A stretch of 64,000 bases of DNA, from NCBI RefSeq assembly GCF_900109525.1, contig NZ_FOAN01000003.1, positions 186,001 through 250,000 on the forward strand. The letters run 5' to 3'. The notes below the pieces were generated by a model that ran no database searches, was not told where the DNA came from, and saw only the letters and a list, made by a program, of their open reading frames with translations. A program made the translations under genes and the position numbers. Positions within the stretch are counted from its first letter, which is position 1. Each line of letters starts with the position of its first letter. The DNA comes from Allobosea lupini. GTDB taxonomy: Bacteria > Pseudomonadota > Alphaproteobacteria > Rhizobiales > Beijerinckiaceae. This document shows, piece by piece, positions 46,795 through 56,154 of this stretch.

Positions 46795-47552
46795 GATGGG
46801 GTCAATCCTTCACTCAAGGCATAGGGTGCGAGCACGTCGCGGATGTCGCGTTCGCCGCGCGGCGCCAGCAAGGCGCGGGTGACGACCGATTGCAGGTGGT
46901 GGTCCATCAGCGCGGCGGCGCGGGCGGCGTCGCCAGCGCGCAGCGCTTCGATCAGCTGGCGATGCTCGGAGACGGCGCATTCGGAGGAGTGCGGGCGGCC
47001 GTAGATGGCGAGGATCAGCGAGCAGCGCGACGAGGCCTCCTGGACATAGCGCAGCAGCAGCGCGTTGCCGGTCATCTCGGCGAGCTTGATGTGGAATTCG
47101 CCGGACAGCCGGATCGATTCCGGCCCGTCCTGCTCATGCGCCTTTTCTTCCAGCCGCACATGCGCCTCGAGCTCGGCCGATTGCGCCGGCGTCAATCGGC
47201 CGGCGAGGTTCTCGGCGACGAGCCGCTCCAGCCCGCGGCGGACCTCGAAGACGTCGCGCGCCTCCTCCAGTGTCGGATAGGCGACATTGGCGCCGCGATT
47301 GGGCTTGAGCTCGACCAGGCCCTCGACGGCCAGCCGTCCGAAGGCCTCGCGCACCAGCGTGCGGCTGACGCCGAGCTGTTCGCCGATCGCATCCTCCGGC
47401 AGCTTCACGCCTGGCTTCAGCGCCTGCTCGATGATGGCACGCCGCAGCGCCTTGTAGACCGCCTGCGCGCGCGGCACCGGCGCGCCCTTCTCGGGCATCC
47501 TGACGTTGGAGTTCGACTTGCTCGCAGCGAGCGGGCGGGCAGGGCGCGGCAT
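46791..47552 (-). CDS. GntR family regulator, FCD subgroup
   Basis: The 253-residue regulator has a winged helix (about 28-95; LPEDAIGEQLGVSRTLVREAF and the KPNRGANV wing) and an FCD domain with the metal-type HIKLAEMTGN segment. It diverges from the peptide importer operon at 47740. A nested inverted repeat just upstream at 47583-47611 is the likely operator. It is translationally coupled to the flavin reductase gene. Confidence 0.91.
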   Translation of the reverse strand: MPRPARPLAASKSNSNVRMPEKGAPVPRAQAVYKALRRAIIEQALKPGVKLPEDAIGEQLGVSRTLVREAFGRLAVEGLVELKPNRGANVAYPTLEEARDVFEVRRGLERLVAENLAGRLTPAQSAELEAHVRLEEKAHEQDGPESIRLSGEFHIKLAEMTGNALLLRYVQEASSRCSLILAIYGRPHSSECAVSEHRQLIEALRAGDAARAAALMDHHLQSVVTRALLAPRGERDIRDVLAPYALSEGLTPS

Positions 47553-47582
47553 GAATCGAGTTTCCGCTTGTCTTCAATAATC

Positions 47583-47611
47583 GCATACAATACTGTTATT
47601 GTATCGTATGC
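47583..47611. promoter_or_regulatory. Nested inverted repeats, candidate GntR operator
   Basis: A perfect inverted repeat, ATACAATA (47585-47592) and TATTGTAT (47597-47604), lies inside a wider pair, GCATAC (47583-47588) and GTATGC (47606-47611). It is 31 bases upstream of the GntR start and 129 bases upstream of the importer operon. The AT-rich palindrome stands out sharply in GC-rich surroundings, so a repressor site that controls both directions is probable. Confidence 0.65.
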
Positions 47612-47739
47612 AAGTTGATGAATTATCGCACACGAGATGGCGCGGAAAACGCCACGATGGTCACAGAGGCGGCAACGAAACGGCATTCCCCGGTACGCAG
47701 CGCGGGCCGGCGGCGAGCAAAGAAACAGGGGAGAGTTCG

Positions 47740-49308
47740 ATGAAGAAGGCCTGGCTGCTGGCGGCCGTCGCCGCCTTTGCGCTGAATGGTGCGGTCGAAG
47801 CGAAGACGCTGAAATGGGGCGCGTCGCGCGAGATCGCCTCGCTCGACCCCTATTCCTATGGCGAGACCTTCACGCTCGCTGTGCTGAACCACGTCTACGA
47901 GGGGCTGGTGCGCTATACCGGCGATCTCAAGATCGAGCCGGCGCTGGCGGAATCCTGGGAGACGGTGACGCCGACGACCTGGCGCTTCAAGCTGCGGAAG
48001 AACGTCAAGTTCCACAACGGCAACCCGTTCACGGCCGACGACGTCATCGCCTCGCTGGCGCGCGTCACCCACGACACCTCGCCGCTCAAGGGCAATCTGC
48101 CGGCCTATAAGAGCTCGAAGAAGATCGACGATTACACGGTCGAGCTCGAGGTCAACGGCCCCTATCCGCTGCTGCTCAACGACCTCACCAACATCTTCAT
48201 CTTCGACAAGGAGTGGATGGAGGCGAACAACTCGCTGCTTCCCACCGATTCCGGCAAGGGCGTGAAGGGTTATGCGACCGACAACGCCAACGGCACCGGC
48301 CCGTTCAAGATCGAGAGCCGCCGCGTCGACGCCAAGACGGTCTTCGCCAGGAATCCCGATTGGTGGGACAAGCCGCAGCACAATATCGACGTGATCGAGT
48401 TCACGCCGATCACCTCGTCATCGACGCGCGTGGCGGCGCTGCTCTCCGGCGAGATCGACTATACCAATGTCGCGCCGTTGCAGGACCTGCCGCGCCTCTC
48501 GGCCTCGCCCGAGGTCAAGGTGCTGCAGACCAACGAGTTGCGCTCGGTCTTCTTCGCCTTCAACCTGACCGACAAGCTGGTCGAGAGCGACGTCAAGGAC
48601 AAGAACCCCCTCAAGGACATCAAGGTGCGCGAGGCGCTCTACCGCGCCATCGACATCGACGCTGTGCAGAAGCGTGCGATGCGCGGCCTCTCGCGCAATA
48701 CCGGCGCGCTCGTCGCCCCGGCGATCCCCGGCTATGAGCCCTCGCAGGATGAGCGCCTGCCCTTCGACCTCGCCGGCGCCAAGAAGCTGCTCACCGAGGC
48801 CGGCTATCCCAATGGTTTCTCCTTCCTGATGAACTGCCAGAGCGACTCGCTCGTCAACGAGGAGGAGTTCTGCCAGGCGGTGGCGGCGATGTGGTCGCGC
48901 GCCGGGTTCAAGCCGAACCTCAGCCTGGCGCCGCGCAGCCAGCAGACGCCGAAGCGGGTGAAGGGCGAGTTCGACGTGATCTCGTTCGGCTGGGCCAATG
49001 AGCCGATGATCGACGCCTATTCGATCCTGGTGCAGGTGCTACGCTCCAAGAGCGGCACGGGCGGCGTGTTCAACTGGGGCAATTGGGGCGATCCGCGCAT
49101 CGACGCGCTGGTCGACAAGGCCGGCGTCGAGCTCGATACGCCAAAGCGCATCGCGCTGATGCAGGAGGCGCTGAAGATCGCCAAGGCCGAGCAGCTCTTC
49201 ATTCCGCTGCACCAGCAGCCGATGGCCTGGGCGATGCGCAGCACGGTCGCCTCCACGGTTCAGGCCTCGGACAACAAGCCGCGGCTGTGGCTCACCATGA
49301 TGAAGTGA
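47740..49308 (+). CDS. Family 5 (peptide-type) ABC substrate-binding protein
   Basis: The 522-residue periplasmic protein starts with a signal peptide (MKKAWLLAAVAAFALNGAVEA). The family core includes LRKNVKFHNGNPFTADDV and NGTGPFKIESRRV. The ATG at 47740 is preceded by GGGGAGAG, which rules out the longer upstream reading. It is the first gene of a seven-gene operon with two permeases, two amidohydrolases and two ATPases. Confidence 0.94.
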   Translation: MKKAWLLAAVAAFALNGAVEAKTLKWGASREIASLDPYSYGETFTLAVLNHVYEGLVRYTGDLKIEPALAESWETVTPTTWRFKLRKNVKFHNGNPFTADDVIASLARVTHDTSPLKGNLPAYKSSKKIDDYTVELEVNGPYPLLLNDLTNIFIFDKEWMEANNSLLPTDSGKGVKGYATDNANGTGPFKIESRRVDAKTVFARNPDWWDKPQHNIDVIEFTPITSSSTRVAALLSGEIDYTNVAPLQDLPRLSASPEVKVLQTNELRSVFFAFNLTDKLVESDVKDKNPLKDIKVREALYRAIDIDAVQKRAMRGLSRNTGALVAPAIPGYEPSQDERLPFDLAGAKKLLTEAGYPNGFSFLMNCQSDSLVNEEEFCQAVAAMWSRAGFKPNLSLAPRSQQTPKRVKGEFDVISFGWANEPMIDAYSILVQVLRSKSGTGGVFNWGNWGDPRIDALVDKAGVELDTPKRIALMQEALKIAKAEQLFIPLHQQPMAWAMRSTVASTVQASDNKPRLWLTMMK

Positions 49309-49334
49309 AGGCGCGCATAGCGCTTCTGGTGTGA

Positions 49335-49435
49335 GGTCGTCCCGGCCGGAGCCGCGTAGCGGAGCAGAGCCGGGACCCATGCCTGAACCGTTCCGGAATG
49401 GATCCCGGGTCTCCCTTCGGTCGCCCGGGATGACC
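49335..49435. repeat. Intergenic inverted repeat (GTCGTCCCGG type)
   Basis: GGTCGTCCCGG (49335-49345) faces CCGGGATGACC (49425-49435) with one mismatch. Further palindromic segments lie inside, including a hairpin around CCCGGGTCTCCC. It occupies most of the 156-base gap between the binding-protein and first permease genes, the same position as the repeat at 1930-2022. It may reduce read-through into the membrane genes. Confidence 0.7.
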
Positions 49436-49464
49436 AGACATCAAGTCGGCAGCGGAGTCCCCCA

Positions 49465-50457
49465 ATGCCCGCCTTCCTGTTCAAGCGCTTCGTCAATGCC
49501 GCCGGCGTCATGCTGGCGGTGGCGTTCCTCGCCTTCCTGACCTTCCGCTTCGTCGGCGATCCCGTCGAACTGATGCTCAACGAGCAGGCGAGCCAGCAGC
49601 AGCGCGACGAGCTGCGGACCAGGCTCGGGCTCGACAAGGGCTTCGTGCTGCAGTTCGCGACCTTCGTCGGCAATGCCGTGCGCGGCGATTTCGGCATCTC
49701 CTACCGCAACCAGCAGGAGGTGTTCACGCTGATCGCCGAGCGCTTCCCGGCGACCTTCGAGCTGGTGCTGGTCGCGACCTTCCTGTCGCTGGCGGTCGGC
49801 ATCCCGCTCGGCGTCTACACGGCGATCCGACGAGAGAGCGTCCTCGCCAAGGCACTACAATTCATCTCGGTGCTCGGCGTCTCCCTGCCGAGCTTCGCGC
49901 TCGGCATCCTCTTCATCCTGGTCTTCTCGGTGAACCTGCAATGGCTGCCCGCCTTCGGTCGCGGTGAGGTCGTCCAGCTCGGCTGGTGGAGCACCGGCTT
50001 CCTGACGGCGTCGGGCCGCAAGGCGCTGATCCTGCCCGGCATCACGCTCTCGCTCTTCCAGATCACGCTGGTGATGCGGCTGGTGCGGGCCGAGATGCTG
50101 GAGACGATGCGGACCGATTTCATCCGTTTCGCCAGGGCGCGCGGCCTGCCGGCCCGCGTCGTGAATTTCCGGCACGCGCTGCGCAATTGCCTGATGCCGG
50201 TGATCACGGTGACCGGCCTGCAGATCGGCAACCTGATCGCCTTCGCGCTGGTCACCGAGACGGTGTTCCAGTGGCCGGGCATGGGCATGCTCTTCGTCCA
50301 GGCCGTCACCTTCGTTGATATCCCGGTGATGGCGGCCTATCTGATCGTCGTCTCCTTCATCTTCGTCTCGCTCAACACGCTGGTCGACCTGACCTATGCC
50401 TGGGTCGATCCGCGCCTGCGCGAGGATGCGCTTTCGGGAGGCGCCAATGCCCGCTGA
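49465..50457 (+). CDS. Peptide-type ABC transporter permease (DppB-like)
   Basis: The 330-residue permease shows the DppB N-terminus with FVGDPVELMLNEQAS and the LGLDKGFVLQF segment. The loop TDFIRFARARGLPARVVNFRH contacts the ATPase. Its end overlaps the DppC-like gene by 11 bases. It pairs with the 50447 product. Confidence 0.94.
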   Translation: MPAFLFKRFVNAAGVMLAVAFLAFLTFRFVGDPVELMLNEQASQQQRDELRTRLGLDKGFVLQFATFVGNAVRGDFGISYRNQQEVFTLIAERFPATFELVLVATFLSLAVGIPLGVYTAIRRESVLAKALQFISVLGVSLPSFALGILFILVFSVNLQWLPAFGRGEVVQLGWWSTGFLTASGRKALILPGITLSLFQITLVMRLVRAEMLETMRTDFIRFARARGLPARVVNFRHALRNCLMPVITVTGLQIGNLIAFALVTETVFQWPGMGMLFVQAVTFVDIPVMAAYLIVVSFIFVSLNTLVDLTYAWVDPRLREDALSGGANAR

Positions 50458-51379
50458 AGCCGCCAAACCCGGCCGCCTGCGCCGCTTCCTCGACAGCGAC
50501 ATCGGCTGGAGCTTCCGGCGCACGCCGGCCGCCTGGCTCTCGACGCTGGTGCTGTCGATCCTGATCCTGACGGCGCTGTTCTGCCCGCTGATCGCGCCGC
50601 AGAACCCGCACGACCTGGCCCAGGTCTTCATCGACAAGGCCGAGATCCCGCCGATCTGGTCGGCGGATGGCGAATGGCCCTTCCTGCTCGGCACCGACCC
50701 GCAGGGGCGGGACGTGCTCTCCGCCATCCTTTACGGCACGCGGGTCTCGCTGATCATCGGCTTCTCGGCCGTGCTGGTCTCGATGGTGATCGGCGTCTCG
50801 CTCGGCCTTGCCGCCGGCTTCTATGGCGGGCGGATCGATAATCTCCTGATGCGGCTCGGCGATACCGTTCTGTCGATCCCGACGCTGCTGATGGCGATCC
50901 TGGTCTCGGCGATCTTCCGGGAATTGCTGCCGCCCGGCTTGCGTGATCCTTTCGCAGCTGCGGTGCTCGTCGTCTCGATCGCACTGACCAGTTGGGTGCA
51001 ATACGCCCGCACCGTGCGCGCCTCGACAATGGTCGAGCGGCGCAAGGAGTATGTGCTGGCGGCGCGGATCATCAAGGTGCCGGCCGGGCGGATCATGCGC
51101 CGGCACATCCTGCCGAACACGCTGACCCCGGTGATGGTCGCGGCCACCCTCAATCTCGGCCTCGCCATCCTGTCGGAAGCGACCCTCTCTTTTCTAGGCG
51201 TCGGCATGCCGATCACCCAGCCCTCCCTCGGCACGCTGATCCGCATCGGCAACCAGTATCTGTTCTCCGGCTCCTGGTGGCTCGTCGTCTTCCCCTCGCT
51301 GCAGCTCGGCCTGATCGTGCTCTCGGTCAACCTGCTCGGCGACTGGCTGCGTGACGCGCTGAACCCGAAGCTGCGCTGA
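50447..51379 (+). CDS. Peptide-type ABC transporter permease (DppC-like)
   Basis: The 310-residue permease has the cytoplasmic N-terminus typical of DppC (LDSDIGWSFRRTPAAWLS), the LGTDPQGRDVLSAIL motif and the ATPase-contact loop YVLAARIIKVPAGRIMRRHI. I chose the ATG at 50447 because a GGGAGG site lies just upstream inside the preceding gene. Confidence 0.94.
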   Translation: MPAEAAKPGRLRRFLDSDIGWSFRRTPAAWLSTLVLSILILTALFCPLIAPQNPHDLAQVFIDKAEIPPIWSADGEWPFLLGTDPQGRDVLSAILYGTRVSLIIGFSAVLVSMVIGVSLGLAAGFYGGRIDNLLMRLGDTVLSIPTLLMAILVSAIFRELLPPGLRDPFAAAVLVVSIALTSWVQYARTVRASTMVERRKEYVLAARIIKVPAGRIMRRHILPNTLTPVMVAATLNLGLAILSEATLSFLGVGMPITQPSLGTLIRIGNQYLFSGSWWLVVFPSLQLGLIVLSVNLLGDWLRDALNPKLR

Positions 51380-51410
51380 CGAGAAGAAACCAAACGAGGA
51401 TACGCCTGCG

Positions 51411-52610
51411 ATGACCGCCTCCCTGCTGCTCCGCAATGTCCATCCCTATGCCGGCAAGGCCGTCGATCTCCTGATTGAGAACGGCAGGATCGCCCAGATC
51501 GGCGCCAACCTTTCCGCGCCCGCCGGCGTCGCGATCGAGGACGGCAAGGGGGAGATCGTCATCCCCGGCCTGGTCGAGGCTCACACCCATCTCGACAAGA
51601 GCCTGCTCGGCCTGCCTTGGTACACCAACGAAGTTGGCCCGAAGCTGCTCGACAAGATCGACAACGAGCGGATGAACAAGAAGCGGCTCGACATCGATCC
51701 CGCGCGCCAGTCAGCCCGCCAGAGCATCCTCTCCTCGCTCAAGGGCACGACCCATATCCGCAGCCATGTCGATGTCGATACCGAGCATGGGATGTGGGGT
51801 GTCGAGGGCGTGATGCAGACGCGTGACGCCTATCGCGACATCGTCGACATCGAGCTCGTCGCCTTCCCGCAATCTGGCCTGCTGCGCCGGCGGGGCACGC
51901 TCGAACTGATGGACCAGGCGATGCAGGCCGGCTGCGAGATCGTCGGCGGGCTCGATCCCTGCACGATCGACCGCGATCCCAAGGGCCATCTCGACGCCGT
52001 CTTCGGGCTCTGCCAGCGCTATGGCAAGCCGCTCGACATCCATCTGCACGAGCCCGGCGAAGTCGGTGCCTTCTCGCTCGACCTGATCATCGAGCGGACC
52101 CGGGCGCTCGGCATGACCGGCAAGGTAACGGTCAGCCACGCCTTCTGCCTGGGCACGCCCGATCCGGCCCTGATCGATCCGCTGATCGAGGAACTCGCCG
52201 TGCTCGACATCGCGATCATGACGACCGCGCCGGCGAGCCGCCCGGCTCCCCCGGTCAAGAAGCTGCTGCAGGCGGGCGTGCGCGTCTGCTCCGGCTCCGA
52301 CGGCATCCGCGACACCTGGAGCCCCTATGGCAACGCCGACATGCTGGAGCGGGCGATGTTCGTCGGCCTGCGCAACAATTTTCGTCGCGACGACGAGGTC
52401 AGGCTGGCGCTCGACGTCTGCACCACCGAGGGCGCCAAGGTTATGGAGATCGAGGGCTACGGGCTCGAGGTCGGCTGCGTCGCCGATCTCATCCTGCTGC
52501 CGACCGAGTCGATCGCCGAAGCCGTCGCGACCCGTCCGCCGCAACGCCGCGTGATCAAGCGCGGCAAGATCGTCGCCCGCGACGGCGTTTCGATCAGGAC
52601 CGCGCCGTGA
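51411..52610 (+). CDS. Cytosine deaminase-like amidohydrolase
   Basis: The 399-residue metal-dependent hydrolase keeps the full metal site of the amidohydrolase superfamily in its cytosine-deaminase form: His58-x-His60 in EAHTHLDK, His211-x-His213-Glu214 in HLHEPG, His243 in VSHAFCLG and Asp297 in GSDGIRD. It probably deaminates or hydrolyses a small ring compound, and cytosine or a similar pyrimidine or triazine is plausible. It is encoded within the peptide importer operon, so its substrate probably enters through that importer. The next gene starts in a GTGA overlap. Confidence 0.88.
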   Translation: MTASLLLRNVHPYAGKAVDLLIENGRIAQIGANLSAPAGVAIEDGKGEIVIPGLVEAHTHLDKSLLGLPWYTNEVGPKLLDKIDNERMNKKRLDIDPARQSARQSILSSLKGTTHIRSHVDVDTEHGMWGVEGVMQTRDAYRDIVDIELVAFPQSGLLRRRGTLELMDQAMQAGCEIVGGLDPCTIDRDPKGHLDAVFGLCQRYGKPLDIHLHEPGEVGAFSLDLIIERTRALGMTGKVTVSHAFCLGTPDPALIDPLIEELAVLDIAIMTTAPASRPAPPVKKLLQAGVRVCSGSDGIRDTWSPYGNADMLERAMFVGLRNNFRRDDEVRLALDVCTTEGAKVMEIEGYGLEVGCVADLILLPTESIAEAVATRPPQRRVIKRGKIVARDGVSIRTAP

Positions 52611-54112
52611 CCCCGCGCGCCAAGAAGCGGCCGGACGGCCGTATCCTGATGACCGCGCGCTGGGTGGTCGGCCACAAGGACGGCCGCCACCGCCTCTATG
52701 AGAACGGCGAGGTCGTGTTCGAAGACGGCGAAGTCGTCTTCGTCGGCCATGGCTTTCCGGGCGACGTCGCCCGCCGCCTCGACTACGGCTACGCCCTGAT
52801 CGGGCCAGGCTTCATCGATTGCGATGCCCTCTCCGACCTGGACACCACCATTCTCGGCTATGACAACCAGCCGGCCTGGAAGAAGGGGCGCGTCTGGCCG
52901 CGCAGCTATCTCGAGGCCGGCCCCTACGAGATGTACACGCGTGAGGAACTCGCCTTTCAGAAGCGCTATGCCTTCTCCCAGCTGATCCGCAACGGCATCA
53001 CCACGGCGCTGCCGATCGCCTCGCTGTTCTACCGGGCCTGGGGTGAGACGGTGCAGGAGTTCGAGGACGCCGCGAAAGCGGCCGCCGATCTCGGCCTGCG
53101 CGCCTATCTCGGCCCCGCCTACCGGACCGGCAACCAGCTGGTCGAAGCCGACGGGCGCATCGTCACCCATTACGACGAGCCCCGCGGCCTCGCCGAGCTC
53201 GACGCCGCCATCGATTTCGCCCGGCGTCACGACGGCGCGGCCGGTGGCCTGATCCGGGCGATGTTCGCGCCCGACCGCATCGAGACCTCGACGGCCGAGC
53301 TGCTGCGCCGCACCGCCGCCGCGGCGCGCGAGCTCGATATCCCCGTCCGCCTGCACTGCTGCCAGTCGAAGATCGAGTACGATCTCGTTCTCGCCCAGCA
53401 CGGCATGAGCCCGCCGGAATGGCTGGCGAGCCTCGGCTTCCTCGACCAGCGCTGCCTCCTGCCGCATGGTACGGTCGTCTCCGGCAGCCGCCTGGTCGAC
53501 CGCCCCGGCCGCGACCTCGAGATCATCCGCGATTCCGGCGCCAGCATTGTGCATTGCCCGCTGGTCTCAGGCCGGCACGGCAACGCGATCAACCATTTCG
53601 GCCGTTACCGCACCATGGGTCTCAAGATCGCCATGGGGACCGATACCGCCCCGCCGGACATGATTATGAACCTGCAGGTCGGCATGATCCTCTCCCGCAC
53701 CATGGCCGGCAATGTCGGCGCCGTGCGCTCCGAGGATTACTACGACGCTGCCACGATCGGTGGCGCGGATGCGCTGCGGCGGCCCGATCTCGGCCGCCTC
53801 CAGCCCGGCTCCCGTGCCGACATCACCGTCTTCGATTTCGACCGGCCGCATAGCGGCCAGGTCATCGACCCCATCCAGACGATGATGCTGACCGGCCATG
53901 GTCGCGATTTTTCGACGGTGGTGATCGACGGCCGCTTCGTCATGGAGGACCGCGCCATTCCGGGCCAGGACGAGGCCGCCGACAATATCCGCGCCCAGAA
54001 GCAGTTCGAGGGCGTGATGGCGCGCTATCCGGAGCGCACTTTGGGTCATCCGCCGATGAACAAGATCTTCTCGTCGAGCTACCCGATCGAACGCAAGGGA
54101 GACGCCGCGTGA
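52607..54112 (+). CDS. Amidohydrolase-like protein lacking the first HxH motif
   Basis: The 501-residue protein resembles chlorohydrolase/guanine-deaminase type amidohydrolases: the N- and C-terminal beta-sandwich strands, PGFIDCDALSDLD where PGFIDAHTH is expected, LHCCQSK, LLPHGTVVSG and GTDTAPPDM. The first metal-binding His-x-His is replaced by Asp73-x-Leu75. The later His and Asp positions remain, so one metal could still bind. The GTG start overlaps the upstream stop (GTGA); an ATG at residue 15 is an alternative. The operon context suggests action on the same imported compound as the preceding amidohydrolase, or on its product. Confidence 0.82.
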   Translation: MTPRAKKRPDGRILMTARWVVGHKDGRHRLYENGEVVFEDGEVVFVGHGFPGDVARRLDYGYALIGPGFIDCDALSDLDTTILGYDNQPAWKKGRVWPRSYLEAGPYEMYTREELAFQKRYAFSQLIRNGITTALPIASLFYRAWGETVQEFEDAAKAAADLGLRAYLGPAYRTGNQLVEADGRIVTHYDEPRGLAELDAAIDFARRHDGAAGGLIRAMFAPDRIETSTAELLRRTAAAARELDIPVRLHCCQSKIEYDLVLAQHGMSPPEWLASLGFLDQRCLLPHGTVVSGSRLVDRPGRDLEIIRDSGASIVHCPLVSGRHGNAINHFGRYRTMGLKIAMGTDTAPPDMIMNLQVGMILSRTMAGNVGAVRSEDYYDAATIGGADALRRPDLGRLQPGSRADITVFDFDRPHSGQVIDPIQTMMLTGHGRDFSTVVIDGRFVMEDRAIPGQDEAADNIRAQKQFEGVMARYPERTLGHPPMNKIFSSSYPIERKGDAA

Positions 54113-55092
54113 ACGCCCAGCCAGCGCTGCTCTCGGTCCGCGACCTGCGCATCGTCTTCGACGGGCGGCGTGGCCCGCTGACGGCGCTCGACGGCGTCTC
54201 CTTCGAGATCGCGCCGGGCGAAATCCTCGGCGTGGTCGGCGAATCCGGCGCCGGCAAGTCGCTGACCGGCACGGCGGTGATCGGCCTGCTCGATCCGCCC
54301 GGGCGCCTGGCCGGCGGCGAGATCAGGCTGTCGGGCCAGCGCATCGACAATCTGCCGGCCGAGACGATGCGCAAATTGCGCGGCCGCCGGATCGGCGCGA
54401 TCTTCCAGGACCCGCTGACCTCGCTGCATCCGCTGCTGACCGTCGGCGAGCAACTGGTCGAGACGATCACGACGCATCTGCCGGTCGGCAAGGCCGAGGC
54501 GCGCAAGCGGGCGCTCGACCTTCTGAAGGAGGTCGGCATCCCCGCCGCCGAGACGCGGATCGACCATTACCCGCACCAGTTCTCCGGCGGCATGCGCCAG
54601 CGCGTCGTCATCGCGCTGGCGCTCTGCGCCGAGCCGACGCTGATCATCGCCGACGAGCCGACGACGGCGCTCGACGTCTCGATTCAGGCGCAGATCACCA
54701 CGCTGCTGAAGCGGCTCTGCCGCGAGCACGGCACAGCGATCATGCTGGTGACGCACGATATGGGCGTGATCGCCGAGACCGCCGATCGGGTCGCGGTGAT
54801 GTATGCCGGGCGCGTCGTCGAGATCGGCCCGGTCGAGGAGGTGACGCGCCGGCCGCGTCATCCCTACACCGCCGGCTTGATGGCCTCGATCCCGAGCGTT
54901 CACCGCCGTAACGCCGCGCTCAACCAGATCGACGGCTCGATGCCGCGTTTGAACGCGATCCCGACCGGCTGCGCCTTCAATCCGCGCTGCGGCCTTGCCA
55001 CCGATCTCTGCCGGCAGACCAAGCCCAGCCTGCCGGTTTCCGATCACGCCGCCGCCTGCCATTTCCCGCTGCGGGAGATCGCCCATGGCTGA
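54109..55092 (+). CDS. Peptide-type ABC transporter ATPase (DppD-like)
   Basis: The 327-residue ATPase has Walker A GESGAGKS, signature SGGMRQR, Walker [14 protein letters not shown] and the switch His in VTHDMG. The DppD-type C-terminus has [15 protein letters not shown], whose Cys residues may hold an iron-sulfur cluster as in related ATPases. The GTG start overlaps the amidohydrolase stop. It forms a heterodimer with the 55085 product. Confidence 0.94.
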   Translation: MNAQPALLSVRDLRIVFDGRRGPLTALDGVSFEIAPGEILGVVGESGAGKSLTGTAVIGLLDPPGRLAGGEIRLSGQRIDNLPAETMRKLRGRRIGAIFQDPLTSLHPLLTVGEQLVETITTHLPVGKAEARKRALDLLKEVGIPAAETRIDHYPHQFSGGMRQRVVIALALCAEPTLIIADEPTTALDVSIQAQITTLLKRLCREHGTAIMLVTHDMGVIAETADRVAVMYAGRVVEIGPVEEVTRRPRHPYTAGLMASIPSVHRRNAALNQIDGSMPRLNAIPTGCAFNPRCGLATDLCRQTKPSLPVSDHAAACHFPLREIAHG

Positions 55093-56053
55093 GGCGAACA
55101 CCATCCTCGAGGTCACCGCCGCCTCCTGCCGCTTCGACGTCTCGGCGCCGGCGCTGTCGCGGCTGTTCTCAGCTGAGCCGCGCCGCATCCTGCGCGCGGT
55201 CGAGAATGTCTCGTTCAGCGTCCAGCGCGGCACGACCTTCAGCATCGTCGGAGAGTCCGGCTGCGGGAAGTCGACGCTGGCGCGCATGGTCGTCGGCTTG
55301 CAAAGGCCGACGCAGGGCCTGCTCGATTTCAAGGACATCAGGCGCGCCGACGGCTCCTTCGGGCCGCCGCGGGTGCAGATGATCTTCCAGGACCCTTACG
55401 CCTCGCTCAATCCGCGCTGGCGCGTCGGCGACATCATCGCCGAGCCGATCCGCGAATTGAAGCTGCGCAAGGACGAGAGCGAGACGGCGACCCGTGTCGG
55501 CGATCTCCTAGAGATCGTCGGCCTGTCACGCGCGGATGCGAGCCGCTTCCCGCATGAATTCTCCGGCGGCCAGCGCCAGCGCATCTCGATCGCCCGCGCG
55601 CTGGCGACCGAGGCGGACTTCCTGGTCTGCGACGAGCCGACCTCGGCGCTCGACGTGTCAGTTCAGGCGCAGATCCTCAACCTGATGGTCCGGCTGCAAA
55701 AGGAGTTCGGGCTGACCTATCTCTTCATCAGCCATAATCTCTCGGTGGTTCGGCATATGTCGGACCATCTCGCCATCATGTATCTCGGCCGCTTCGTCGA
55801 GAGCGGGCCAGCGGAGGACGTGTTCGGCCGGCCGCGCCATCCCTATACGCGGCTCCTCCTCGACACGATCCCCGATGTCGAGAAGCCGAACCGAGAGCGG
55901 CGGCCGATGTCGGGCGAGGTGCCGAGCCCGATCGCGCCACCGCCGGGCTGCGCATTCCATCCGCGCTGCGTACAGGCGGTCGAGCGCTGTCGCACCGAGG
56001 CGCCGGCGCTGCGGCGCGAGGGCGAGCTGGAGATCGCCTGCCATTTGGCTTGA
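55085..56053 (+). CDS. Peptide-type ABC transporter ATPase (DppF-like)
   Basis: The 322-residue ATPase has Walker A GESGCGKS, Q-loop MIFQDPYASLNPRW, signature FSGGQRQR and Walker B FLVCDEPTSALDV. The C-terminal GCAFHPRCVQAVERC matches the Cys-bearing tail of the family. It starts eight bases before the end of the DppD-like gene and closes the operon that began at 47740. Confidence 0.94.
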   Translation: MAEANTILEVTAASCRFDVSAPALSRLFSAEPRRILRAVENVSFSVQRGTTFSIVGESGCGKSTLARMVVGLQRPTQGLLDFKDIRRADGSFGPPRVQMIFQDPYASLNPRWRVGDIIAEPIRELKLRKDESETATRVGDLLEIVGLSRADASRFPHEFSGGQRQRISIARALATEADFLVCDEPTSALDVSVQAQILNLMVRLQKEFGLTYLFISHNLSVVRHMSDHLAIMYLGRFVESGPAEDVFGRPRHPYTRLLLDTIPDVEKPNRERRPMSGEVPSPIAPPPGCAFHPRCVQAVERCRTEAPALRREGELEIACHLA

Positions 56054-56060
56054 ACGTTTC

Positions 56061-56149
56061 CGTCATTGCGAGCGCAGCGAAGCAACCCAGGAGCGGCAGG
56101 GCGAAGTGGCTTGTTCCCCATCGATCGCTTCGCTGCGCTCGCGATGACG
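56061..56149. repeat. Intergenic inverted repeat (CGTCATTGCGAG type)
   Basis: Arms of 23 bases, starting CGTCATTGCGAGCGC (56061-56083) and ending GCTCGCGATGACG (56127-56149), match with a single mismatch. It is the same family as 44651-44743. It lies between the convergent DppF-like and dehydratase genes, so it may also act as a bidirectional transcript end. Confidence 0.8.
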
Positions 56150-56154
56150 ACAGC

